From the NCBI RefSeq assembly GCF_042685645.1, contig NZ_JBHUNX010000001.1, forward strand, positions 2,604,001-2,668,000: DNA of 64,000 nucleotides, given 5' to 3'. The notes under the pieces were generated by a model. That model was given only the letters and a program-made list of their open reading frames with translations. It had not been told where the DNA came from and made no database searches. The position numbers and the translations under genes are program-made. The stretch's first letter is position 1; each line of letters starts with the position of its first letter. Source of the DNA: Salininema proteolyticum (GTDB taxonomy: Bacteria; Actinomycetota; Actinomycetes; Mycobacteriales; Micromonosporaceae). Below are positions 15,635 to 23,914 of this stretch, one piece after another.

Positions 15635-16095
15635 AAGCGCCTCACTGCTCTTCTTCGGCGTGGCAAGGAGAAGGCCATGATAGCGCAGACGGCGGAGAGC
15701 GCCAGGGCGATCATCCACAGCGGATTCACGAAGGCGGGGACCAGGTCCGCCGGGCCGGAGTAACTGCGGCACAGGGTGTTGCTCAAAGGCATGAGCGTCT
15801 GCTCACCGGTCTCGTTCACCCTCAGGTAGGGCCCCGAACCGTCCAGGTTCTGCGCGGCGCACACGTCGGAGCGCTCGAAGTAGAACACCGAAAGCTTGGT
15901 GAACCCGTAGTCGTACACGGCGATCCCGATGAGCGCACTCGCGGCCGACGCGCGCGCGAACCACCGCCGGGAAGTCGGCCGCTCCCCCTTCCGGAAGCCG
16001 AGCGCCCATATGGCTCCCAGGGCGATCACCACGGCGGCGAGGACGTACGGCAGGACTTCGGCGAACAGGAGGTCGAAGAGGAAGAGGAGGCCCAC
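15556..16095 (-). CDS. Membrane protein of unknown function
   Basis: 179 residues, unrecognised. Helices are predicted at about 1-32 and 47-65 and at 120-142 (LWMIALALSAVCAIMAFSL), with an outer segment of about 50 residues that contains two Cys (DVCAAQ, NTLCRSY) which could pair. The last 35 residues are basic and Pro-rich and overlap the start of the NPD gene, so the natural stop may have been lost. It starts 4 bases after the MMPL stop, so it is in that operon. Confidence 0.6.
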   Translation of the reverse strand: MGLLFLFDLLFAEVLPYVLAAVVIALGAIWALGFRKGERPTSRRWFARASAASALIGIAVYDYGFTKLSVFYFERSDVCAAQNLDGSGPYLRVNETGEQTLMPLSNTLCRSYSGPADLVPAFVNPLWMIALALSAVCAIMAFSLPRRRRAVRRLCGIPPPPFPSWPPRWRAARALRNWS

Positions 16096-16099
16096 GGGG

Positions 16100-18223
16100 T
16101 CATTCCTTGATCGAGTAGCGGCGGTAGAGTCCCCGGCTCCATCGCGGCATCCACCAGTTCGCGTCTCCCAGCAGCCGCATGGTGGCCGGCACCAACAGCA
16201 TACGGACCACCGTCGCGTCCAACAGGATCGCGACCGCCATCCCGACGCCGATCATCTGGAGGAACACCACGTCGCTCATGGCGAAGGCCCCCACCACGAC
16301 GATGAGGATCACCGCGGCGGCCGTGATCACGCCGCCCGTGCGCTGCATGCCGCGCAGGACCGCCGTCCGGTTGTCCGCCCCCGCGTCCCGCTCCTCGCGC
16401 ACGCGCGACAGCAGGAAGACCTCGTAGTCGGTCGACAGGGCGAACATGAGCACGCCCATCAGCAGCAGCGAGGACGCCTCCAGGTAGCCGGTGGCCGTGA
16501 AGCCGAGCAGTCCCGAGAGGTGGCCCTCCTGGAAGATCCACACCGTCACGCCCAGAGCGGCGGCCAGCCCGAAGGCGTTCATGAGGACGGCCTTCAGCGG
16601 CAGGACCGCCGACCCGAAGGCGAGGAACAGGATCACGAAGGTGACGGCCAGGATGAACAGGACGACCCAGGGCAGCCCCTCGCCCAGCGCCGTCAGGGAG
16701 TCCTGGAACTCGGCGGGCGGTCCCTGCACCGCCACCTCCGCGTCGCCGATGCCCGCGTCGCGGACCGCGGTCACCAGGTCGCGGGTCTCGGTGCTGAAGG
16801 TGTCGCTGTCGTAGACGAGGCGGTAGAGCGTGGCGTCGCCCGAGCGCTCCACCGGGTCCATGCCCGCGACGTGGTCGAGGCCGGAGACGGCCTCCAGCGT
16901 CGAGGCCGAGTTGGCCCGGCCGCCGCGGATCATGACGTCCATGGTCCGCTCGTCCCCGCCGGGGAAGTCCTCGGCGACCGTCTGAGACACATGGCGGGAC
17001 GGGGCCCCTTCGGGCAACTGGTTCTCATCGACCATTCCGGGGTGGAAGGACAGCACCGGCGCCGCCAGCACGGCGAGGAAGGCGACCGTTCCCGCCAGGA
17101 CGCCCCAGGGCCGGTTCATGACGAACCCGCCCACGCGGCTCCAGACGCCCTTGGCCGGGTCCGCCGCGGCGCCCTTGCGCCACGGCATCCGCCCCTTCTC
17201 CACCCGTTCCCCCAGGAGGTACAGGACGGCGGGCAGGACGACGATCGCGGAGAGCATGGCCATGGCCACCGCCGACATGGCCCCGAAGGCGATCCCGTGC
17301 AGGAAGGGCAGGTCGACGAGGAGGAGCCCGGCCACGGACAGGACGATGACGGTGCCGGAGACGAAGACGGTGCGCCCGGCCGTGGAGAGCGTGCCGGCCA
17401 CGGCGGCGCGCCGGCCCTTCCCTTCGGACATCTCCTCCCGGAAGCGGCGCAGCACGAAGAGGCTGTAGTCGATGGACATGCCCAGGCCGATGATGGTGAT
17501 GACGTTGGCGGCGAAGACGTTGACGTCGGCGAACCCGGCGATGAGGTGGGTCAGGGTGAAGCCGCCGAGGATGGCCAGGGCTCCGATGAGAAGCGGCAGA
17601 CACGCCGCGACCAGTGCCCCGAAGACGACCACGGTGATGGCCAGGAGGACGGGGAAGGAGATCGCCTCGGCGGTGACGAGGTCGGACTGGATCTGCTCGT
17701 TGAGGTCGTCTCCCATCGCCACCGGGCCACCGAGGCGGACCGTCAGGGGGCCGGCCCGCTCCAGTTCCGGCTCGAGCTCCTGGAACCGGTCGGCGACCTC
17801 GCTGTCGTTCTCGCCGGCGATGTCGGCGGTGGTGATGACGGCGTCGCCCTCTTCGGAGGCCATCGGCGCCGCTAGCGCCGGGTCGAGCCGGGCGGCCTCG
17901 TAGTAGGTCGTGACCTCGTCGATCCCGCCCAGGGCGCGCATCTTCTCGGCCGCGTCCTCCACGGCCTTCTCGAACTCCGCGTCCTCGATGGACAGCCCTT
18001 CGCCCTCGTAGAGGACGACCAGGTTGGAACCGGTCTCGCCGAAGACCTGCTCGATCCGGTCCGCGTCCCGCGCGACCCGCGAGTCCTCGGGGAAGTACCC
18101 GCCAGAGACGAACTCGTCGAACACGCCCAGACCCCAGAGGACGCCCGCGGCGAACACCGCGAGCGCGCCGGCCAGAATGGCCCACCGCAGCCGGACCACG
18201 CCGTTCCCCAGGCGTTGGAACAT
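16100..18223 (-). CDS. MMPL-family RND transporter
   Basis: 707 residues with the two-fold RND layout: a first helix (RWAILAGALAVFAAGVLWGLG), an outer domain of about 150 residues, helices 2-6, a central loop, then the same again. The paired signatures SIDYSLFVLRRFREEM and STDYEVFLLSRVREE contain the Asp-Tyr pairs of proton-relay MMPL proteins. Such proteins export lipids or lipid-linked compounds by proton motive force; no substrate gene cluster is next to it. It is followed at 4 bases by the membrane protein and then the NPD enzyme. A long hairpin at 18224-18277 covers its ribosome site. Confidence 0.85.
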   Translation of the reverse strand: MFQRLGNGVVRLRWAILAGALAVFAAGVLWGLGVFDEFVSGGYFPEDSRVARDADRIEQVFGETGSNLVVLYEGEGLSIEDAEFEKAVEDAAEKMRALGGIDEVTTYYEAARLDPALAAPMASEEGDAVITTADIAGENDSEVADRFQELEPELERAGPLTVRLGGPVAMGDDLNEQIQSDLVTAEAISFPVLLAITVVVFGALVAACLPLLIGALAILGGFTLTHLIAGFADVNVFAANVITIIGLGMSIDYSLFVLRRFREEMSEGKGRRAAVAGTLSTAGRTVFVSGTVIVLSVAGLLLVDLPFLHGIAFGAMSAVAMAMLSAIVVLPAVLYLLGERVEKGRMPWRKGAAADPAKGVWSRVGGFVMNRPWGVLAGTVAFLAVLAAPVLSFHPGMVDENQLPEGAPSRHVSQTVAEDFPGGDERTMDVMIRGGRANSASTLEAVSGLDHVAGMDPVERSGDATLYRLVYDSDTFSTETRDLVTAVRDAGIGDAEVAVQGPPAEFQDSLTALGEGLPWVVLFILAVTFVILFLAFGSAVLPLKAVLMNAFGLAAALGVTVWIFQEGHLSGLLGFTATGYLEASSLLLMGVLMFALSTDYEVFLLSRVREERDAGADNRTAVLRGMQRTGGVITAAAVILIVVVGAFAMSDVVFLQMIGVGMAVAILLDATVVRMLLVPATMRLLGDANWWMPRWSRGLYRRYSIKE

Positions 18224-18277
18224 GAAGGACCCCCCCCGCGTCAGTCGTCTTCCGACAGACTACGCGAGGGGTCCTTC
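18224..18277 (-). promoter_or_regulatory. Long hairpin between namH-like gene and the MMPL start codon
   Basis: GAAGGACCCC...CGCGT at 18224-18241 pairs with ACGCGAGGGGTCCTTC at 18262-18277 with a small bulge, enclosing a loop that can itself pair (GTCGTC/GACAGAC). On the minus strand the 3' arm holds the G-rich ribosome site and ends directly at the ATG of the MMPL gene. It can serve as terminator for the upstream gene and would hide the MMPL ribosome site; an attenuator role is inference. Confidence 0.55.
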
Positions 18278-18296
18278 CCTCTCAGTGCTTTCGGTG

Positions 18297-19862
18297 CTAG
18301 GAGTGGGCCTCGGCCTCCTCCTCGACCACGCGCAGCGGGTGGCCGGCGCTGGTGATGCACTTGCCGTTGGTCAGGTTCCACTGCCAGCCGTGCATCTGGC
18401 AGGTCAGGGTGGAGCCCTCGATCTTGCCGAACACCGACAGGTCGGCCTTCAGGTGCGGGCAGCGCCGCTGGAAGGTGTGGCCCTGCATGGTGATGTTCTC
18501 CTCGTCGGGGGCCTGCTCCTCGTACCAGCCCTCGGCGTACTGCAGGCGCTCGCGGCTGAGGCACTTGAAGAACACGTAGATGAACTCGTTGTACTGTCCG
18601 ATGCGCGCGGCGGTGAAGCGGCAGGAGAGGAAGAGCGAGTTGACCCAGTCGGGCTCCTCGATGTGCAGGAGGTGCTGGATGAGGCGCCGCTCGGTGCGGA
18701 AGCGGTAGCGGACCTTGCGGCCGTCGTCGGGGACGATGACCTTCTCCAGGAAGTCGAAGAGGACCGACTCGACGATCTCGTCGGAGTCGTCGGCGGTCAG
18801 GTCGAAGCGGACGGGGCCGCCGACGCCCTGGGCGATGAGGTTCGACTCCTCCATGAGCGGCTGGATGCGCTCCCGGAGGGTCGGGAGGACCTCGATCTCC
18901 GGGTGGCTCCAGGAGGCCTTGATCTCGGCGAGGCGGTCGAGCTCGCGCTCCTGGAAGGCCTTGAGGTGGTCGGCCTTCTTGTCGAACCACTCGCGGACGT
19001 CCTCGACGGGGTGCTTGGTCTCGATGCGGCCGGTGTGGTCGAGGTCGACCACGGTGCCGGGCATGAGGACGACGTTGTTCTCCTTGCCCTGGGTCTCCAG
19101 CCAGTCGACGTAGACCTGCTGGTCGGGGAAGATGTTGCCCGGGTCGTCGAAGACGTCGTTGAACCGGTAGAGGTCGGGGTCGAGGAAGCAGGGCGGTCCG
19201 GCGATGGGGAAGACCCAGTCGGCCTTGGCGTCGTCGATGTAGCGCAGGGAGCGGTCGAACTGGCGCTCGCGCTTCTGCTTGCCGAAGGCCTCCTTGGCCT
19301 TGTCGGGGATCTCGTAGACCATCGGGTACCAGATGGCGCCGGAGAACTGGAGGAGGTGCGCGTGGAGGGGGCCGTGCTGGAGGAAGGTGGTCAGGTCGGT
19401 CGGGCGCGCGTCGTTCTGGTTGAGCAGGCGGGTGCCGTCGGCGTCCTCGACCCACAGCGAGGAGTCTCCGATGGGGCCGTCGGTCGGCGAGGTGAGTGCC
19501 TGGATCATGACCTTGACGCCCTCGCCGATCTCGAAGACCTCTTCGTTCTTCGAGCGGATGAACTTGTGGAATCCCAGTTCGCGCAGCTCGTCCTCGAGTT
19601 CCGACGTCGGGTACTCGGGCAGCAGGACGGTGGTGTCCTTGGAGATGTTCTCCCGCAGGTTGTCGGCGTCGAAGTGGTCGCGGTGCAGGTGGGAGACGTA
19701 GAGGAAGTCGGTCCGCCCGAGGGCCTTCCAGTCCAGCTGGGAATTGTCGGGGAAGGGGAACCAGGAGGCGAAGTAGGCGGGGTTGACCCAGGGGTCGGTG
19801 AGGATGGTCCCCGCGGCGGTCTCGATGAGCATACTGGCATGCCCGGTTCCGGTGATGCGCAT
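18297..19862 (-). CDS. namH: Metallo-beta-lactamase-fold plus Rieske protein, NamH-like (UDP-MurNAc hydroxylase)
   Basis: 521 residues. The N-terminal half has a metallo-beta-lactamase fold (SHLHRDHFD, the HxHxDH motif, at about 57-65). The C-terminal 100 residues hold a Rieske 2Fe-2S site: RRCPHLKADL and LTCQMHGWQW give the CxH and CxxH ligands. This order and length match NamH of mycobacteria, which hydroxylates UDP-N-acetylmuramic acid to the N-glycolyl form during cell-wall synthesis. The match is by architecture and my memory of the family, so the specific function is probable, not proven. The ATG at 19862 has GAGGGAG upstream. No electron-donor gene is adjacent. Confidence 0.7.
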   Translation of the reverse strand: MRITGTGHASMLIETAAGTILTDPWVNPAYFASWFPFPDNSQLDWKALGRTDFLYVSHLHRDHFDADNLRENISKDTTVLLPEYPTSELEDELRELGFHKFIRSKNEEVFEIGEGVKVMIQALTSPTDGPIGDSSLWVEDADGTRLLNQNDARPTDLTTFLQHGPLHAHLLQFSGAIWYPMVYEIPDKAKEAFGKQKRERQFDRSLRYIDDAKADWVFPIAGPPCFLDPDLYRFNDVFDDPGNIFPDQQVYVDWLETQGKENNVVLMPGTVVDLDHTGRIETKHPVEDVREWFDKKADHLKAFQERELDRLAEIKASWSHPEIEVLPTLRERIQPLMEESNLIAQGVGGPVRFDLTADDSDEIVESVLFDFLEKVIVPDDGRKVRYRFRTERRLIQHLLHIEEPDWVNSLFLSCRFTAARIGQYNEFIYVFFKCLSRERLQYAEGWYEEQAPDEENITMQGHTFQRRCPHLKADLSVFGKIEGSTLTCQMHGWQWNLTNGKCITSAGHPLRVVEEEAEAHS

Positions 19863-20004
19863 TCGCGTCTCCCTCAGGTTTCGTGGATTGCCACTATAGA
19901 ATACCGACTTGGGAACCACATCTCAGTTCCATCATGCCGCCTATGATGTGGGTCTGTGTTCTGGCAGACTGATGCGGTAAGAGCACGTCGAGAAGGAGTT
20001 GCCA

Positions 20005-20226
20005 GTGTCCGCCGCCGAAGAACAGGTCACCTCGCCCGACCAGGACAAGCCCACGAGCCGCAAAGGCCTGTACTCCGTCCTGCTCGCGTCCGCCGCCGTC
20101 ATCCTGCTGTTCCGCTTGGGGAACCACACCGGCTGGATCGAGAACGTCTTCATCTACCTGAGCGTTCTGGTCCTGGTGGGCTTCGTGGTGTCGGACGCCG
20201 CCATGCGCAAGCGCGGCTGGCGCTAG
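20005..20226 (+). CDS. Small membrane protein, two helices
   Basis: 73 residues, unrecognised beyond a resemblance to small actinobacterial membrane proteins. After a charged N-terminus (DQDKPTSRKG) it has two hydrophobic stretches (LYSVLLASAAVILLF and VFIYLSVLVLVGFVVS) and a basic end (MRKRGWR). GTG at 20005 is preferred because AAGGAG ends 6 bases before it. It is monocistronic, ended by a textbook terminator. Confidence 0.7.
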   Translation: MSAAEEQVTSPDQDKPTSRKGLYSVLLASAAVILLFRLGNHTGWIENVFIYLSVLVLVGFVVSDAAMRKRGWR

Positions 20227-20241
20227 CCTCGCCCGCACTTC

Positions 20242-20269
20242 CCCGCCGCCTCTCCGGCGGCGGGTTTTT
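20242..20269 (+). terminator. Rho-independent terminator
   Basis: CCCGCCGCC and GGCGGCGGG form a perfect 9-base stem with a 5-base loop, followed by five T. It ends the small membrane-protein gene 16 bases after its stop. Confidence 0.9.
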
Positions 20270-20433
20270 CGTGCCCAATCCTCCCATTTATTCGCACAGA
20301 GTCACAGTGCCGCTACTCAGTGATACCCCCTCGCTTCGCATGAGTTATTTTCATATGGCTTTTCTTCATCTCCGGGGCCTGCCGCTCCCCGCCTCACGGG
20401 ACCGGCGCCCCCGAACTCCACTGAGGAACCACT

Positions 20434-22587
20434 GTGACCACCATGATGACCAGGCCCGAAGAGGCCGACGCCACCGGCGGCAAGGACGCGGACGCGCCTG
20501 AACGAAAGGTCAACCCCGTCAACCGGCCGGTGCTGTGGATCTCCGCGTTCGGCGTGCTGGCCCTCAGCGGGTGGGCCATGGCCGTGCCGGACACGGCCGA
20601 CAAGGCCATCAACGCCGTCGTATCCGCGATATCCGGGACCTTCGGCTGGTACTACTTCCTGACCGCGGCGGTCTTCGTGGTCTTCATCGTCTGGCTGGCC
20701 GCCTCCCGGTACGGCAAGGTCAAGCTCGGCCCGGACCACTCCCAGCCGAGTTTCAGCCTGTTCTCGTGGTCGGCGATGCTCTTCGCCGCCGGGATCGGCA
20801 TCAGCGTCATGTTCTACTCGGTGGCCGAGCCGGTCTCCCAGTACCTCGGGCCGCCGACCGGCGACGGAGGGACGATCGAGGCCGCGCGCATGTCGATCGT
20901 CTGGACCCTCTTCCACTACGGCATCACCGGCTGGGCGGTCTACGCCATCATGGGCTGCGCCCTCGCCTACTTCGCCTACCGGTACCGCCTGCCGCTGTCG
21001 ATCCGCTCGGCGCTCTACCCGATCTTCGGCAAGCGGATCCACGGCCCGGTCGGCGACGCCGTCGACATAGCCGCGATCCTCGGCACGGTCTTCGGCGTGG
21101 CCGTCAGCCTGGGCATCGGCATCGTCCAGCTCAACTACGGCCTCCACGTGCTCTTCGGCTGGCCGATGAGCCTGACGCTGCAGGTCGCGCTCATAGCCAT
21201 GGCCGTCGTCCTGGCGACGGTCTCGGCCGTCTCCGGCGTCGACCGCGGCATCAAGCTGCTGTCACAGGTCAACGTCGTCCTCGCCATGGGGCTCATGCTC
21301 TACGTGGCCATCGCCGAGGGGCCGGTCCAGCTGCTCAACAAGCTGGTGCTCAACGTCGGCGACTACATCACCGAGTTCGTCCCGCTCACCTTCGACACCT
21401 TCGGCTACGACCCACCCGCCGACTGGCTCAACGCCTGGACGCTCTTCTTCTGGGCCTGGTGGATCGCGTGGGCCCCGTTCGTGGGGCTCTTCCTGGCCAA
21501 GATCTCACGCGGACGCACCATCCGCCAGTTCGTCACCGGCGCCCTGGTGATCCCCTTCCTCTTCGTGGCCCTCTTCATCGGGATCTTCGGCAACGCGGCG
21601 CTCTCCCTCGTCGACGAGGACCCGGCCTACGGGGCGGCCACCATGGCCCATCCCGAACAGGGCTTCTACGGCCTGCTCCAGCAGTACCCGGGTGGGCTGT
21701 TCCTCATCGGCCTGGCCACCCTCGTGGGGCTGCTGTTCTTCGTCACCTCCGCCGACTCCGGCGCGGTCGTGCTGGGCAACTGCTCCTCGAAGGCCACCGA
21801 CCCGACCAAGGACTCCGCGCGCTGGCTCAGGATCTTCTGGTCGGTGCTCCTGGGCGTCCTGACCATCGCCATCATGATCGCCGGCGGGATCAGCGCCCTG
21901 CAGGGCATAACGATCGTCATGGGGCTGCCGTTCTCCATCGTCATGTACCTCGTGATCTGGGGGCTGTGGAAGGCCCTGCGCGTCGAGGCCTACCGGGTCG
22001 AGGCCGGGAACCTCGCCCGGTCCGCCCAGCTGGCCGAGCGCGCCCCCGGTTCGGGCGGGGCGGCGCGCTCCTGGCGCCAGAGGCTGGGGCGTGCCCTGTC
22101 GTACCCGACGCGCCGGCAGACCAGCGACTACCTCGCCTCCACCGCGCTGAACGCCGTCGAGGCCGTGGCCGCCGAGGTCCGCTCGCGCGGCTTCGACGAG
22201 GTCGAGGTCGTCAAGTCAATGGACGAGACCACCGACATGCCCTATATCGAGCTGCAGGTCGGCATGGACGACGAGGAGCACTTCGCCTACCTGCTGCGGC
22301 CCGAGTCCGCTCAGATGCCGGCCTTCGCGTTCAACCACGCCGCCGGCGAGGACTCCTACTGGCGCGTCGAGGTCTACGTCAACAACACCCATCTGGGCTA
22401 CGACGTCATGGGCTACACCGAGAGCCAGATGATCGGCGACATCCTCGACAACTACGAGCGGCACCTGGAGTTCCTGCGGCTCTCCCGCGAGGCGCCGGGC
22501 CATTCGCCGCTGCCGGAGTCGGGGGAGCTCGACGAGCAGAGCACCGTCGTCGAGGAGGGCGTGGAACGCGCCCAGGCCGACTCGTAA
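20434..22587 (+). CDS. betT: BCCT-family choline/betaine transporter with long cytosolic tail, BetT-like
   Basis: 717 residues. About twelve helices occupy residues 25-525. FFWAWWIAWAPFVGLFLAKISRGRTIR is the BCCT signature with the Trp-rich segment that binds the quaternary ammonium group, and AAGIGISVMFYSVAEPVSQY is the usual helix-3 region. A soluble C-terminal tail of about 190 residues is the mark of BetT-type proteins, where it takes part in osmotic regulation. BetT takes up choline; related members take up betaine, so the substrate is not certain. GTG start with GAGGA upstream. It may act in the same osmotic response as the betaine-sensing kinase at 3686. Confidence 0.88.
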   Translation: MTTMMTRPEEADATGGKDADAPERKVNPVNRPVLWISAFGVLALSGWAMAVPDTADKAINAVVSAISGTFGWYYFLTAAVFVVFIVWLAASRYGKVKLGPDHSQPSFSLFSWSAMLFAAGIGISVMFYSVAEPVSQYLGPPTGDGGTIEAARMSIVWTLFHYGITGWAVYAIMGCALAYFAYRYRLPLSIRSALYPIFGKRIHGPVGDAVDIAAILGTVFGVAVSLGIGIVQLNYGLHVLFGWPMSLTLQVALIAMAVVLATVSAVSGVDRGIKLLSQVNVVLAMGLMLYVAIAEGPVQLLNKLVLNVGDYITEFVPLTFDTFGYDPPADWLNAWTLFFWAWWIAWAPFVGLFLAKISRGRTIRQFVTGALVIPFLFVALFIGIFGNAALSLVDEDPAYGAATMAHPEQGFYGLLQQYPGGLFLIGLATLVGLLFFVTSADSGAVVLGNCSSKATDPTKDSARWLRIFWSVLLGVLTIAIMIAGGISALQGITIVMGLPFSIVMYLVIWGLWKALRVEAYRVEAGNLARSAQLAERAPGSGGAARSWRQRLGRALSYPTRRQTSDYLASTALNAVEAVAAEVRSRGFDEVEVVKSMDETTDMPYIELQVGMDDEEHFAYLLRPESAQMPAFAFNHAAGEDSYWRVEVYVNNTHLGYDVMGYTESQMIGDILDNYERHLEFLRLSREAPGHSPLPESGELDEQSTVVEEGVERAQADS

Positions 22588-22660
22588 CCGCGCGGGCCGC
22601 GCCGGGCGCGCACGGCGGCGGAATCCCGCCCCGCCGCCCGGACACGCGGCGAAACGCGAA

Positions 22661-22684
22661 CGGGCCGGGGTACGCCCCGGCCCG
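22661..22684. terminator. Bidirectional terminator hairpin
   Basis: CGGGCCGGGG and CCCCGGCCCG form a perfect 10-base stem with a TACG loop, and outer ACGCGG/CCGCGT can extend it. It lies between the converging BCCT and Nudix genes. Confidence 0.75.
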
Positions 22685-22689
22685 CCGCG

Positions 22690-23823
22690 TCACCGGCCCG
22701 AACGCTCATAGGTCGCGAAGGCCCACGGCACCTTCTCCGAGTGCGCGTGGAAGTACTCCAGGTCCCGCGACTCCTCGCGGCTCACCCAGCGGACCTCCAG
22801 CGCCTCCTGCGGCTGCGGCCGGGCCGCCTGCTCCGGGTCCCGGACCGTGGCCAGGTAGGTGCTGATCGCCCCGATTCGGACGTGGCTGCCGTGGCGGCCG
22901 GAGAACAGCCTCACCGGTCCGAGCAGGTCGGCGTCGATCCCGGTCTCCTCCTTGGCCTCCCGCAGGGCCGCTTCGGCCGGCAGCTCGCCAATCTCGGTGG
23001 CTCCGCCGGGAATGCACCATGTCGAGGTGTCCAGCCTCAGCACGAGGAGCATCTCCCCCGCCGCGTTGAAGATGGCGCACTCCGCTCCGATGCCCGTCCC
23101 GACGGTCGGGCGCGGGGTCCAGACCGCTCCGGCCCGGTCCACGTCGGCCACTTCGATGGAGCGCAGGTCGTCGGCCAGGGACTCCAGCTTCTCGTGGCCC
23201 CAGAAGTTCTCCGCCCGGGGCACCATGGACGCGACGACCGACCCGATCTCCCCGAGGATCCGCGCCTCCTCCTCGGTCACCCGCAGGCTCTTGGGCCTCG
23301 GCGCGGCGTCGAGGACGTCGTGCACCGGCAGGGCCGCGCCGGCGAGGTCCTCCGTGGAGTTCCGCACGCGCTGCTCCACCGTGAACGAGTCGCACGGACT
23401 GGTCAAACGGTGGATCCAGAGGGTCGTCTGCGGGCCGCCGTGCCCGGCCCTGTCGGTGTCGCTCAGGCCGATCATGCGGGCCGGGGACTCCGCCTGGACC
23501 TCGTACTCGACGTCCCGGAGTCGGTGGACGATGTTCTCGCCGTAGTCCAGCCGCCAGCGGCGCGAGACCGTCTCTCCGTCGGCGCAGTCCACCGCGACCT
23601 CGAGGCCCGCCCGCGGCGCCTGGAGGTTGATGTCGGCGCGGTAATGGCGCTCGATCGCCTCGGCGCCGAGGGAGTCCGTCCGCGCCTGCAGCCGGGCCGT
23701 CAACCCTCTGACCTCCTCCCACGACGGGAGGAGATGCCGGTCGGCCCCCCAGTACAGGGCGTCGGACGCCATGGCCCGAAGCCGGCGGACTATGTGCTGC
23801 AGGTCGTTGACTGATTCCCTCAC
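22690..23823 (-). CDS. Nudix hydrolase with a long N-terminal domain
   Basis: 377 residues. The last 140 contain a Nudix fold with an intact Nudix box (GGATEIGELP...REAKEETG), so it should hydrolyse a nucleoside diphosphate linked to another group. Residues 1-235 do not match a family I know: a helical start (ESVNDLQHIVRRLRAMASDAL), then an acidic, strand-rich middle (QTTLWIHRLTSP, SFTVEQRVRN) and a second helical stretch before the Nudix domain. The GTG at 23823 has GAGG upstream. The N-terminal domain may choose the substrate; nothing more can be said. Confidence 0.78.
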   Translation of the reverse strand: MRESVNDLQHIVRRLRAMASDALYWGADRHLLPSWEEVRGLTARLQARTDSLGAEAIERHYRADINLQAPRAGLEVAVDCADGETVSRRWRLDYGENIVHRLRDVEYEVQAESPARMIGLSDTDRAGHGGPQTTLWIHRLTSPCDSFTVEQRVRNSTEDLAGAALPVHDVLDAAPRPKSLRVTEEEARILGEIGSVVASMVPRAENFWGHEKLESLADDLRSIEVADVDRAGAVWTPRPTVGTGIGAECAIFNAAGEMLLVLRLDTSTWCIPGGATEIGELPAEAALREAKEETGIDADLLGPVRLFSGRHGSHVRIGAISTYLATVRDPEQAARPQPQEALEVRWVSREESRDLEYFHAHSEKVPWAFATYERSGR

Positions 23824-23863
23824 AAGCGCCTCGTCTCTTCGTAGAATGCGGTGGCAAGCGAAA

Positions 23864-23890
23864 GTGCCACCGGCGCAAGGCCGGTGGCAC
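23864..23890 (-). terminator. Terminator of the DivIVA-repeat gene
   Basis: GTGCCACCGG and CCGGTGGCAC form a perfect 10-base stem with a 7-base loop, followed on the minus strand by TTTCGCTT. A competing hairpin (GTGGCA at 23851-23856 with TGCCAC at 23865-23870) shares one arm, so the Nudix leader could switch between two folds. Confidence 0.7.
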
Positions 23891-23914
23891 TGAGTCTCGT
23901 CCAGGGGGCGCGGA

